Source of the DNA: Arthrobacter jinronghuae
Lineage (GTDB): Bacteria > Actinomycetota > Actinomycetes > Actinomycetales > Micrococcaceae
Assembly (NCBI RefSeq): GCF_025244825.1
Contig: NZ_CP104263.1
Span: forward strand, 248,001-312,000
Direction of reading: 5' to 3'
Length of the DNA stretch: 64,000 bases
In this document: one piece after another, positions 33,957 to 42,446 of the stretch
Position numbering within the stretch: position 1 is the stretch's first letter
Layout: each line of letters begins with the position of its first letter
Notes under the pieces: model-generated
The model's database searches: none
Told to the model about the DNA's origin: nothing
The model's input: the letters and a program-made list of their open reading frames with translations, nothing else
Made by a program: the position numbers and the translations under genes

Positions 33957-35669
33957 TCAGCTACGGCCCCGGACCAGCGCCTGCAGCGACCCGGCAAGCT
34001 GGCCCAACTCGGCCACCCGAAGCAGTTTCAGCATGCCCAGATACACGGCACCCATCACAACACCGCCGACGGCGAGCACCACAACGGCGTGGAACTTGGA
34101 CTGCCAAAGGTACCCGCCGGCGTCGTACCCGCCGAACGCCCAGGACACGGCCGTCCCGGCGAGGGCGGCGACAATGCCCGCAACCGCGAACCGGACATGC
34201 GCATCGAAGATGTGCCCGGCACCGTAGGGGCCAATCGCCCGCGTGAGGAAGACATGACTGACGACGACGGCGATCACGTTGCCGAGGGAATAGGCGACGG
34301 CGAGCGTCGGCACAATGAACCGGGGATCAAGCACGCCCGCAATGACGGCGAGAACCACCCCCACTCCGGACAGGACCAGTTGGATTTTCAGCGGCGTCTT
34401 CACGTCCTCGCCGGCATAGAACACCCGGCCGAGAAGGAAGTTGGCGCTCAAAAACGGGGCTCCTACGGCGAGGATGGCGATGATGATTCCGTTGAGGGCA
34501 GCGGCCCCGGGCGATTCGCTGAAGAGCATTCCTAGCGGGCCTGCGAACGCCAGCAGGGCCGCCGCGCCGAACACCGTGGCCACACCGGTGAGGCGCAGCC
34601 CCCGGGACAGCACGGCGCGTACCTCCGGAAGGTTCCCGCCCGCATAGGCAGCGGAAAGCTGGTTGAACATCACCGTGGCCAGCGACAGGGCGATGACGGC
34701 GTGCGGCAGCTGGTAAACCATGGCGCCGATGTCCAGGTTCGTCAGGCCCGCGATCCGGGCCGGGCGGCCCTGCTCGATGAGGGCTTGCCGGGCGTCGGAG
34801 GCGATGGTGGCAACGTAGAGATTGACGAAGTACAGGCCGTTGCCGAGGGCCATCGTGATGATCGTGACGGATGCCAGCCGTCCCGTGCGTCCAAGCCCCG
34901 TTCCACGCAGCCCGAACGTCGGCTTCAGGCCCAGTTTCAGGCGTCGAAGCGGGAGAAACAGCAGAAGAGCCTGAAGTGCGACACCGAGCGTCATGCCGCC
35001 CGCCAGCAGGACCGTATGCGCCGGCGTCCATGTTTCGGGTTTATACCCTTCGGCCTGTTCGGCACCCATCAGCGACAGGAACACCACCAGCGCGCCGATG
35101 GACACCAGGTTGTTCACCACGGGAGCCCACATGTACGGGCCGAAGGAGCCGTTGGCGTTCAGGATCTGGCCCAGCACGGCATACAACCCGTAGAAGAAGA
35201 TTTGCGGCAGGCACCAGTAGGCGAACGCCGTGGCCAGGGTGAGGTTGCCGTCCGTGAAACGCGTTGCCGCCTCGATGATCACCGGCGCCGCCAGTGTCAC
35301 CAGCACCGTGAGGACCAGCAGCGCCGCCACGGCGAGGGTCAGGATCCTGCTGACGTAGTCGGCGCCCCGGTCCGGTTGCCGACTGGCCCGCACGATCTGG
35401 GGCACTAAGACGGCGTTGAACACACCTCCGGCGAGCATCAGGTAGATGAAGTTCGGCAGGGCGTTGGCGTAGGAAAACAGGTCCGACACCCCGGCCGAGG
35501 CGCCAATGGCAGTGGCGAGCAGCGCTGTCCGGACGAGGCCGAGTACCCGAGACACGACGGTGCCCGCTGCCATAACAGCGCTGGCCCGCGCTGCGGAAAC
35601 ACGGCCCGGGGCCGAAGGCGCGCCGGGGGCGGCATTTTCGGCGTTCCTAGCGGCGGCGGCTGAACTCAT
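33957..35669 (-). CDS. MurJ/MviN-like lipid flippase
   Basis: A 570-aa MOP-superfamily flippase with about 14 hydrophobic segments. SAVMAAGTVVSRVLGLVRTALLA at the start is the classic MviN N-terminus, followed by LFSYANALPNFIYLMLAGGVFNAVLVPQIVRA (R and P residues in the cavity helices) and AFAYWCLPQIFFYGLY. MurJ flips lipid II for peptidoglycan; actinobacteria often have a second copy, and this one lacks the cytoplasmic kinase-like tail of mycobacterial MviN. It lies 38 nt after the LTA-synthase-like gene, so an envelope-related operon is plausible. Confidence 0.88.
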   Translation of the reverse strand: MSSAAAARNAENAAPGAPSAPGRVSAARASAVMAAGTVVSRVLGLVRTALLATAIGASAGVSDLFSYANALPNFIYLMLAGGVFNAVLVPQIVRASRQPDRGADYVSRILTLAVAALLVLTVLVTLAAPVIIEAATRFTDGNLTLATAFAYWCLPQIFFYGLYAVLGQILNANGSFGPYMWAPVVNNLVSIGALVVFLSLMGAEQAEGYKPETWTPAHTVLLAGGMTLGVALQALLLFLPLRRLKLGLKPTFGLRGTGLGRTGRLASVTIITMALGNGLYFVNLYVATIASDARQALIEQGRPARIAGLTNLDIGAMVYQLPHAVIALSLATVMFNQLSAAYAGGNLPEVRAVLSRGLRLTGVATVFGAAALLAFAGPLGMLFSESPGAAALNGIIIAILAVGAPFLSANFLLGRVFYAGEDVKTPLKIQLVLSGVGVVLAVIAGVLDPRFIVPTLAVAYSLGNVIAVVVSHVFLTRAIGPYGAGHIFDAHVRFAVAGIVAALAGTAVSWAFGGYDAGGYLWQSKFHAVVVLAVGGVVMGAVYLGMLKLLRVAELGQLAGSLQALVRGRS

Positions 35670-35707
35670 GGAGGATATCGTCCCAGATGATCGCTCCGGC
35701 GCTCGCC

Positions 35708-37246
35708 CTACCGGCCGGCCCAGGCCTCCGCGTAGAACTGCGGGGAAAGCGATTCGAGCAGTTCGACATAGGCTTCGCGCTCCATCGCCTGCGCCGATTT
35801 CGCAGGGACCTCGGAGGTGAAGGCGGACACGCCCAGTCCGGCCTCATGATCCTTGAGGGTCAAGCCGGCGGCTTCCAGGATGGTCGGGTACATGTTCAAC
35901 TGGTCGACGCCGGGGCGAAGCGTGCTGACTGCCTCGCCCGGAACCCAGACCCGGTTGAAGATAGTGCGGTTGGTGTGATGGTCCAGCTGCTCGTGGAAAG
36001 CGTCGCCGGCACTCATGTGCTTGAGGTGGTCACCCATGATCACCACGGCGGTGTCCTCGAGGTACCCCTGCTGTTCCATGTAGTCGACGAAGCCGGCCAC
36101 CTCCGTCATGGAGCAGGCGAACACGGAAGTCACGTTGTTTTCGGTGTCCACGTCACAGTAGTCGTAGACATGCACCGGCTCGTGGGTGTCCAGCGTCAGC
36201 ATGGAGAGGTTGAACGGCTGCCCGGTTTCCTCCGCCTCGGCGTGCAGCCTGTCCACCTCATCCATGGCATGAGCCATGAGGCGTTCATCGCTCAGGCCCC
36301 AGTCCTTGCGGAAGTTCTCTTCCGGTTCCCCGGCGTCGCGCCAGTCGGAAAGGTCCTTCACCTCAGAGTAGCCGTGGGTGCCCAGGAATGTGTCCTTCGC
36401 AGCGAACGAGGCGTTGGCGCCGCCCAGGAACACATTGGTGTACCCCTGCTCTTCCAGGACATCGCCGAGGCAGGTTGACCCGGCCAGGTAAGTGTCACCG
36501 TCGTCGTCGAGGTTGCTTGCGTCCTTGCTCTCCTCGGCCGAGCCCACACCCTTCAGGGGGATGCCGCACTGCGTCGAGACGAGGCCGGCCATGGTCCAGC
36601 CACCACCCTCGTACTGCTGGAAATTCTCCACGCTCTGCCAGCCGGCGGAGGCCTGGGTGACGCTCTTAAGGGGAACGAAAGCGTCCTTTTCGAAGAGCTG
36701 GTCATCCGCGAGGGTGCCCTCGCCGGACTCCAGATAAATGAGCACCAGGTTGCGCTTCTGCTCGGCCCCGGTGACGGTTGGCTCCACGTAGTAGTCGCCG
36801 ATGTTGTACTTGGAGTTCGCTGCCTTGATGTAATCGGCCATGCCCACCGTGCTGGCGAAGGCCGTGGTGCCGCCAATGACCAGTGCGCCCACCAGGACGG
36901 TGGAGACGGTGCGCATAATCCATGGTGAGCGGCGAGGTGTCGTGTCCTCCCCGTTGCGGCGCTTGCGGCGGCGGAAGTACTGCCAAAGGGCGATCCCGCC
37001 GGTGATGAGCAGGGGCAGGACACCGACCCCGAGGATGCCGAGCCAGACAATGCCCCCGCCGCCGCCGTCGGTCTCCACCGAGACGAGGTTCAGGAGCATC
37101 TGGCCGACGGAGATTTCGCCCCAGAAGAAACGGATGCCGAGGGCGGCAATAAGCAGCACAAGTCCAAGCCAGATCAGGACGTAGACCAGGACGCGTCCAA
37201 CGACGACGCCGACCCGGCGGGTCACGTCAAGAATCTGGCCAGACAT
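35708..37246 (-). CDS. LTA synthase-like sulfatase-fold membrane enzyme
   Basis: A 512-aa protein with three N-terminal hydrophobic segments (about residues 16-40, 65-90, 112-135) and a large extracellular alkaline-phosphatase/sulfatase domain. Marks of the LtaS/OpgB group are RNLVLIYLESGEGTL (first metal ligand E), GGWTMAGLVSTQCGIP (catalytic Thr region and Cys), TNVFLGGANASFAAKDTFLGTHGY, MLTLDTHEPVHVY and VVIMGDHLKHMSAG (metal site). It may transfer a glycerophosphate-type group to a wall or membrane polymer. Located just upstream of the MurJ-like gene. Exact product unknown. Confidence 0.88.
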   Translation of the reverse strand: MSGQILDVTRRVGVVVGRVLVYVLIWLGLVLLIAALGIRFFWGEISVGQMLLNLVSVETDGGGGGIVWLGILGVGVLPLLITGGIALWQYFRRRKRRNGEDTTPRRSPWIMRTVSTVLVGALVIGGTTAFASTVGMADYIKAANSKYNIGDYYVEPTVTGAEQKRNLVLIYLESGEGTLADDQLFEKDAFVPLKSVTQASAGWQSVENFQQYEGGGWTMAGLVSTQCGIPLKGVGSAEESKDASNLDDDGDTYLAGSTCLGDVLEEQGYTNVFLGGANASFAAKDTFLGTHGYSEVKDLSDWRDAGEPEENFRKDWGLSDERLMAHAMDEVDRLHAEAEETGQPFNLSMLTLDTHEPVHVYDYCDVDTENNVTSVFACSMTEVAGFVDYMEQQGYLEDTAVVIMGDHLKHMSAGDAFHEQLDHHTNRTIFNRVWVPGEAVSTLRPGVDQLNMYPTILEAAGLTLKDHEAGLGVSAFTSEVPAKSAQAMEREAYVELLESLSPQFYAEAWAGR

Positions 37247-37405
37247 GGAAATACCTCACGTTCCAGATGCCCGCCTTTTCGCCGAACACCCTTGACATCC
37301 AACCCGCTCACGGGGCCAAAGAAGAATAGTACCGTCATGCTACCTGTTCAACCTTGGTTCATCCCTCAGGAACGGGCTGGACACCTCCGCGAGTTATGTA
37401 CGGGA

Positions 37406-38428
37406 TCAGGCGGTCTCGTGGGTCACTCGGATGAGGATCTTGCCCGTGGTTCCGTCCTCAACGGCGTCGTGCGCAGCAGCGGTCTCCTCGAGGGGGAACC
37501 AAGTGAGGGGGAGTCCCGCGGACTCACCGACGGGCAGCGCGCCGTCCTGCAGTGCTGCGGTGATGTCCTCTGCCGCGGCGTGCTGGGCCTGTGTCCCGAC
37601 CGTATATATAAGGACGCCCTGCCAGCGGACATTTTTCGCGAAGCTCGCAACGATCGGTGCCGTGAACTCTTCGCCGTTGTTGTTGGCGTAGTAGGCGATG
37701 CTGCCATGGTTGGCGATTACGTCCACATCGAGGGCCGCGTTTTGGGCGGGGGATACCTCGACAATGTGGTCGACGCCGTCCGGGGCGATTTCGCGGATGC
37801 GGTCTGCCTCGGCGTCGTCCGGGTAGCGGACAATGTGCTGCGCTCCGGCAGCGGTGGCGAGCTCGGCCTTCGCGTCGCTGCTGACCGTCGCGATTACGGT
37901 GGCGCCGGCCCAGACGGCGAACTGGATGGCGGCATGGCCGACGGCTCCGGCGCCGCCCTGAACCAGGACGGTGCGGCCGGCGAGGGCGCCCGGGGCGAGC
38001 CGGGCCGGGCCGTGTTCGTGGACGGTGAGGGCGCGGTGCGCGGTCATCGCGGGGACGCCGAGGCTGGCGGCGACGTCAAAACCAATGCCTTCCGGAAGCC
38101 GTACGGCCCGGTCGGCGGGGAGGACAGTGAATTCCTGCGCGGTCCCGGTCGGTCGGCCGTGGGCGGCGAGGTAGATCCACACCCGGTCGCCCACCTGAAG
38201 GCCGGTCACACCCTCGCCGACGGCGTCGACAACCCCGGCGCCGTCCTGGTTCGGCACTACTTCGGGGAAGGCCAGGCTGCTGCCGGCACGGGCCTTCCAG
38301 TCGGTGGGGTTCACGCCCGAAACGGCAACACGGACCCGCACTTCGCCGGCACCTGGGGCTGCGGCATCGCGGTCAACGAGGGAGAGGACGGACGAGGGGC
38401 CTGTGGCGGAGTACACGATTGCTTTCAT
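37406..38428 (-). CDS. NADPH:quinone oxidoreductase-like (zinc-type MDR) protein
   Basis: A 340-aa medium-chain dehydrogenase/reductase of the quinone oxidoreductase group. It begins MKAIVYSATGPSSVLSLV, with GEVRVRVAVSGVNPTDWKARAG, GAGVVDAVGEGVTGLQVGDRVW, and the cofactor motif VLVQGGAGAVGHAAIQFAVWAGA. No zinc-ligand cysteines are visible, as expected for this subgroup. The ATG at 38428 is chosen because it starts the MDR fold; the longer reading adds a non-conserved leader. Reduces quinones or enones with NADPH. Confidence 0.9.
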   Translation of the reverse strand: MKAIVYSATGPSSVLSLVDRDAAAPGAGEVRVRVAVSGVNPTDWKARAGSSLAFPEVVPNQDGAGVVDAVGEGVTGLQVGDRVWIYLAAHGRPTGTAQEFTVLPADRAVRLPEGIGFDVAASLGVPAMTAHRALTVHEHGPARLAPGALAGRTVLVQGGAGAVGHAAIQFAVWAGATVIATVSSDAKAELATAAGAQHIVRYPDDAEADRIREIAPDGVDHIVEVSPAQNAALDVDVIANHGSIAYYANNNGEEFTAPIVASFAKNVRWQGVLIYTVGTQAQHAAAEDITAALQDGALPVGESAGLPLTWFPLEETAAAHDAVEDGTTGKILIRVTHETA

Positions 38429-38481
38429 GGGCGGTACAAGAAACCGAGGCGGAGTTCTATTCCCCGTCGCGGCCAATCGGG

Positions 38482-38874
38482 TCAGGTGCTCGCCTGCGGC
38501 AACTGCTGTTGGCCCCAATAACTGCGGGCATCCGGACCGACGGCATCGTAGTCATCGCTGCCGAGGAAGCGCTCCTGTGCGTAAGGGGTGTCATTGGCGA
38601 CGGTGGCAGCGTAGACCTTCAAGTCCCTTCGCTTGCGGTGCAGTGCCCGGGGACGGGATTCGCGAACATAGATCCCCGCCAGGGCGACCGCCTTGCTGAT
38701 CAGCATGCTGGAACCGTCGGCTGGGCCAGGACCGTTGTAGAGGACCCAGCCTGCGACGGTCAGAACCTCCTCCAGCACCTCTTGGGGCGCTTCCCACGCC
38801 CACTGTGCAGCAGCGTCCTCACCATACGAGAGCAGATCCGCAACGATGCTCACCCGCGACGTGCTCAGCGACAT
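38482..38874 (-). CDS. Hypothetical protein
   Basis: A 130-aa soluble protein with no recognised domain. A GGGGGAA run lies 3 nt before the ATG, which supports the start. Composition is mixed, with acidic N-terminal half (SYGEDAAAQWAWEAPQEVLEE) and a basic patch RPRALHRKRRD near residue 75. It lies on the same strand as, and 54 nt upstream of, the quinone oxidoreductase start. Confidence 0.6.
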   Translation of the reverse strand: MSLSTSRVSIVADLLSYGEDAAAQWAWEAPQEVLEEVLTVAGWVLYNGPGPADGSSMLISKAVALAGIYVRESRPRALHRKRRDLKVYAATVANDTPYAQERFLGSDDYDAVGPDARSYWGQQQLPQAST

Positions 38875-38933
38875 TCTTCCCCCATTTCCCCCGACCCCCG
38901 GGTGTTAACTCGGTTCTGCAAAGCGTTCTGCGA

Positions 38934-38969
38934 AGAGCCGGACCGCCCCCGCGGGGACGGTCCGGCTCT
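38934..38969 (-). terminator. Hairpin after the short MT0933-like gene
   Basis: AGAGCCGGACCG and CGGTCCGGCTCT form a perfect 12-bp stem with a CCCC/GGGG inner extension, 16 nt past the stop of the 41-aa gene on the minus strand. Confidence 0.8.
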
Positions 38970-38984
38970 GTTTGGCGACGGTTA

Positions 38985-39110
38985 CTACTTCTTGTCGTCC
39001 TTGTTTCCGTCGACGGCGTCCTTCGCCTTGTCTTTAGCCTGGTCAACCTTCTCCGGGTTGTCCTTGGCTGCGTCCTTTGCCTTATCTGCCATGCCGCCTA
39101 GATCTGCCAT
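38985..39110 (-). CDS. Short charged MT0933/Rv0909-like protein
   Basis: A 41-aa highly charged helical peptide beginning MADLGGMADKAKDAAKDNPE and continuing with repeats of the K-A-K-D-A type. This is the pattern of the MT0933-like antitoxin family, in which a D-K-A-K-D helix repeats. GGAAGG lies 9 nt before the ATG at 39110. It is shorter than typical members and no toxin gene is adjacent, so a role as antitoxin is doubtful. A strong terminator follows, so it is a separate transcription unit and probably expressed. Confidence 0.6.
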   Translation of the reverse strand: MADLGGMADKAKDAAKDNPEKVDQAKDKAKDAVDGNKDDKK

Positions 39111-39344
39111 TGGATAATGCCTTCCCTCCGTGCGGTCCGGGGTCCATGCGGCCCCGGTTGGGTACACCCATCCTGCCCCACATTGGCAGGATGGAACCCG
39201 GGTGCAGGTGTTTTTTATTGGCTCTTTGCGGCGGGGCGGTGGTGTTGCGCCGCTAAGCCGGGCGTGCAGCGCTCCTGCTGTCGGATAAGCTACCTACCGC
39301 CGCGGCAAACATGCCGCGGAATCAGCCAGCTTTATGGGGGAAGC

Positions 39345-39893
39345 ATGTCCGAGAACGTGGCGCAGGACGCCAACTACAATCCTTACGCAGGAGTCCAGCC
39401 GGTAGCACCCGGAAACGCACCTGCACGTCCGATGACGGTGGAGATGGCCTTCTGGCTGCTGCTGGCAGCAGCGGCCCTGGTGCTCATCCGGATTCCGGTG
39501 GGAATCATGGCCGTGAATAAGGATGACCATAAGTCCGAGATCGAAAGCTTCCTGGGCCCGGACAACGTTCCCATCTGGATCCGCAACGAAATCTCCGACT
39601 ATGTCTGGGCAGGAGTCATCACCGCCGTCATCCTCGCGGCGATTGCCCTGCTGTCCCGGATGGGCTTTGGTTGGCCCCGGATAGTCCTTATCTTCGTGGT
39701 GATTTTCACCGCGCTGAACACGCGCGTGCAGTTCTTCGCGAGCGTCATCCCGGTGTACGAGACAGCCTGGGTGACGCTGGCATCCGTGCTCCTGTCGCTG
39801 GTCGCAACGGTGCTGCTGTTCCTGGTGCCGTCCGGGGCCTACTTCAAGTCGATGGGGCAGTACCGCAAAGGCAAGAAGGCCGTCCAGGCCTAG
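39345..39893 (+). CDS. Membrane protein of unknown function
   Basis: A 182-aa protein with a polar N-terminus and four hydrophobic segments (about residues 33-55, 83-105, 110-127 and 136-160), ending in a basic tail (YRKGKKAVQA). The ATG at 39345 has a GGGGGAAG site 2-6 nt upstream. N-terminal NPYAGVQPVAPG resembles leaders of small Micrococcaceae membrane proteins. No known domain recognised. Confidence 0.65.
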   Translation: MSENVAQDANYNPYAGVQPVAPGNAPARPMTVEMAFWLLLAAAALVLIRIPVGIMAVNKDDHKSEIESFLGPDNVPIWIRNEISDYVWAGVITAVILAAIALLSRMGFGWPRIVLIFVVIFTALNTRVQFFASVIPVYETAWVTLASVLLSLVATVLLFLVPSGAYFKSMGQYRKGKKAVQA

Positions 39894-39969
39894 TCTCCAC
39901 ATGCGCACCCGCGCGGCCGGCAGCCCTGTTGGCTGACCGGCCGCCAGGGGCGCGACGTAGGCTGGGAAC

Positions 39970-40575
39970 ATGCGAAACGAAACTCTCTGGGAAGCAAAAA
40001 AGCGGCAGAATCCCGAGCATTCCGCCTGGTACATCTCGCGGTTCGAAGCCATGCGGGAGCAGGGCCAGGACCTCGACGGCGAAGCCCGGCTGATCGACGC
40101 GATGCTGCCGCGCGGAGCCCGGATCCTCGACGCCGGCTGCGGTCCCGGCCGGGTGGGCGGGGAACTGGCGCGGCGTGGTCACACCGTTGTCGGCGTCGAC
40201 GTCGATCCGGAACTTATCGACGCCGCCCGGCACGACTTCCCGGACCTGCAGTGGTTCGTGGGGGACCTGGCCGAGCTGGACCTGCCCGCCGAGGGCGTTC
40301 CGGAACCGTTCGACGTGATTGTCTGCGCCGGCAACGTGATGACCTTCCTGGCACCGGGAACCGCCGTCGACGTCCTGACCCGGATGCGCGGGCACCTGGC
40401 AGCCGACGGCCGGATAGTTGTCGGGTTCGGCGGAAACCGCGGCTATGCGTTCCAGGCGTTCTTTGACGACGCCGCCGCAGCCGGGCTTGAGGTGCAGCAG
40501 CGGTTCTCCACGTGGGACCTGCGGCCGTTTACGCCCGAGTCGGACTTCCTGGTGGCGGTGCTGGGCCGCGCCTAA
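39970..40575 (+). CDS. Class I SAM-dependent methyltransferase
   Basis: A 201-aa methyltransferase. Motif I is RILDAGCGPGRVGGELARRG (residues 48-67), motif II VVGVDVDPELIDAA, and the post-I region FDVIVCAGNVMTFL. The small size fits the single-domain type. The N-terminus WEAKKRQNPEHSAWYISRFEAM resembles actinobacterial methyltransferases of this class. Acceptor unknown. The start of the downstream mycothiol-dependent enzyme is 65 nt after its stop. Confidence 0.9.
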   Translation: MRNETLWEAKKRQNPEHSAWYISRFEAMREQGQDLDGEARLIDAMLPRGARILDAGCGPGRVGGELARRGHTVVGVDVDPELIDAARHDFPDLQWFVGDLAELDLPAEGVPEPFDVIVCAGNVMTFLAPGTAVDVLTRMRGHLAADGRIVVGFGGNRGYAFQAFFDDAAAAGLEVQQRFSTWDLRPFTPESDFLVAVLGRA

Positions 40576-40640
40576 ACCCGTTCCGACCCCGACGATGGAG
40601 AATAACGTCCATCAGCGAGTCGGCGGGAAGGCGGGGCATT

Positions 40641-41264
40641 GTGAATCTGGAAGAGGATCCGCAGCGGGCGTCACAACTATGCCTTGAGGCCCAGGCGCGT
40701 TTGACGCGTCGTGCCGCAGGCCTCTCAGACACGGACGTGCTGGCGCCGAGCCGCTTGCCCGGCTGGACAGTGGGTCATGTGCTGACCCATCTGGCGCGGA
40801 ACGCCGATGCCCACGCCCGCCGGCTGTCCGGCGCCCTCGAAGGGCACGATGTTCCGAGGTATCCCGGCGGCGCCGAACAGCGCGCCCGGGAGATCGAGGA
40901 GGGGGCCGGCCGGGCTGCCGCAGAAACCATTGCGGATCTGAGCTCCAGCATGCTGCACCTCGAAAAGGTACTGAACCTTTCCGATGCTGCAGGATGGCCC
41001 AACGGGCACCTCATGGGCGACGACTCCTACGGTGTGGCTGCCTGTCCGGCGCATCGGCTCCGCGAAGTCGAGATGCATCACGTGGACCTGGGGCTCGGCT
41101 ATACGCCAGCGGACTGGCCCGAGGAATACGTCGCGTGGGACCTGCCGGTGCTGCTTGCCACTGTTCCGGAACGGCTCGGGTCCCCTGCCAAGCAACGCAG
41201 CTTCATGGCGTGGCTGTCGGGCAGGGGACCGCTGGCTCCGGACACGAAGCTGGCGGACTGGTGA
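40641..41264 (+). CDS. Maleylpyruvate isomerase family mycothiol-dependent enzyme
   Basis: A 207-aa member of the MDMPI/DinB-like fold that binds metal and uses mycothiol, the actinobacterial thiol. Marks are RLPGWTVGHVLTHLARNADA (first metal-ligand His, near residue 47) and EVEMHHVDLGLGYTPADWP (second His pair, about residue 150). The GTG at 40641 is chosen because the fold starts about 13 residues later. The activity may be maleylpyruvate isomerisation or another thiol transfer. Confidence 0.85.
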   Translation: MNLEEDPQRASQLCLEAQARLTRRAAGLSDTDVLAPSRLPGWTVGHVLTHLARNADAHARRLSGALEGHDVPRYPGGAEQRAREIEEGAGRAAAETIADLSSSMLHLEKVLNLSDAAGWPNGHLMGDDSYGVAACPAHRLREVEMHHVDLGLGYTPADWPEEYVAWDLPVLLATVPERLGSPAKQRSFMAWLSGRGPLAPDTKLADW

Positions 41265-41290
41265 ACCGGGCTCGGCGCGGGCGCCGGGAC

Positions 41291-41872
41291 CTAGGCCGCG
41301 GCGTCCATGGTGCCGAGAATCCGCATCCTCAGGTCCTCCGGGCCCACATGCCGACTAATCAGGGACATGGCTGCGGGATCGGCGCCGCGCAGGATCCCGA
41401 GCAGGAGATGTTCGGTCCCGATGTAACCGTCTTTCCGGGCCGTTGATTCGCGCAGGCTGTTGGTCAGCACGGCTTTCGCACCGCTGCTGAAGGGCCGGTG
41501 CCCGCCTTTGAGGGAGTCGAACAGGCGACGGCGCCGCGGGGCGGAACCGGCCGCCGCGTCCAGGGCGCCTTCGCCGAATTGTGCGTCGATGGCGCGTCGC
41601 ACTTCGTCCAGGTCGATACCGACGGATTCCAAGGCGGCGGCGTCGTCGTACCCGGAGTCCGCGCCCATGGCGCGAAGGTCCGCGCGCAGCTGCGCCGAGG
41701 TCAGTCCGGACTCGGCCAGCACGGATGCCAGTAGGGGAGTGGTGGCTTCAGCGGTGGACACGGTGCTGAGGAGTAGATGCACCGGAAGGATCTGCGTCGC
41801 CTCCAGGGTTTGGGCTTCTTCCTGTGCGGAGATGACGCTTTGACGGGCTTGCTGTGTAAACCGTTCAAACAT
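41291..41872 (-). CDS. Clp protease N-terminal-domain protein
   Basis: A 193-aa protein built of two Clp N-terminal repeats without ATPase domains. The first repeat begins MFERFTQQARQSVISAQEEA with LEATQILPVHLLLS; the second begins PFSSGAKAVLTNSLRES with YIGTEHLLLGIL. Both have the E-H-L-L-L/H-L-L-L motif of ClpC/ClpA N domains. Such standalone proteins may act as adaptors or substrate-recognition factors for ClpC. It is 4 nt after the HTH gene and shares its promoter. Confidence 0.9.
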   Translation of the reverse strand: MFERFTQQARQSVISAQEEAQTLEATQILPVHLLLSTVSTAEATTPLLASVLAESGLTSAQLRADLRAMGADSGYDDAAALESVGIDLDEVRRAIDAQFGEGALDAAAGSAPRRRRLFDSLKGGHRPFSSGAKAVLTNSLRESTARKDGYIGTEHLLLGILRGADPAAMSLISRHVGPEDLRMRILGTMDAAA

Positions 41873-41876
41873 GGCT

Positions 41877-42092
41877 CTACTTCGCTTTCCGGTTGTATTT
41901 CTGGTGCACTGCCTGCTTGCTGATGCCGAGCTGGTCCGCTATCGCCTGCCAGGACCAGCCCTGCGCCCGGGCGTTGGCAACCTGCACGGCCTCAAGCTGG
42001 TCGCGCAGTCTGCCGAGGGCGACGACGGCGCGCAGCCCGGTGGCCGGATCGGGACTCGCCGCCGCGGCGGCCAAGGGGGAATGGTCTTCCAT
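41877..42092 (-). CDS. Small HTH-domain protein (Clp-N partner)
   Basis: A 71-aa protein whose C-terminal half is a helix-turn-helix (ARAQGWSWQAIADQLGISKQ, ending AVHQKYNRK). Small HTH proteins of this form regularly precede Clp-N-domain genes in actinobacteria and are probably their regulators. The ATG at 42092 is 6 nt downstream of a strong -10 box, so the mRNA is nearly leaderless. It is operonic with the Clp-N gene. Confidence 0.8.
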   Translation of the reverse strand: MEDHSPLAAAAASPDPATGLRAVVALGRLRDQLEAVQVANARAQGWSWQAIADQLGISKQAVHQKYNRKAK

Positions 42093-42446
42093 GTCGTCAA
42101 TCTAGGTTGACGCGCTGGGCGAGTCAAGGGGGTTAGCGGAACTGCTGGTGTCAGGGCAAATGACCGTGTGCTTCTTTTGGCGGGCTGCAATCGATCATGG
42201 TTACCTGCGTCCTGCGTCCTGCCATTCGCGTTCATTCTGGTGGGTCCGGTTGACGCCAGGGCAGCCCACCTAACCGGGGCTTCGCTGGCGTCGGTTTAGC
42301 TTGTGCGGGTTTGTTGATCGTGCCCGGCGATGCTGGAGCTGCGGGCAAGTAGTTGGGTGCGAAAGACGCGTATTCTGGTTTTTCTGACGGCTGTTTTCGG
42401 GCTGTTTTTCGGTCAGGAATGTCAGTGCGGGATGAAATCCTAAGAT
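42093..42446. other. Intergenic region between HTH and HNH genes
   Basis: This 354-nt region carries the divergent HTH/Clp-N promoter on the left. The remainder (about 42130-42446) is T-rich in places (GGTTTTTCTGACGGCTGTTTTCGGGC) and presumably holds the HNH-gene promoter, but I see no near-consensus pair. TAAGAT directly abuts the HNH start codon. Confidence 0.5.
42099..42127 (-). promoter_or_regulatory. Near-consensus promoter of the HTH/Clp-N operon
   Basis: On the minus strand, TTGACT (-35, at 42122-42127) is separated by exactly 17 nt from TAGATT (-10, 42099-42104). The start codon follows 6 nt later, implying an almost leaderless transcript. Confidence 0.8.
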
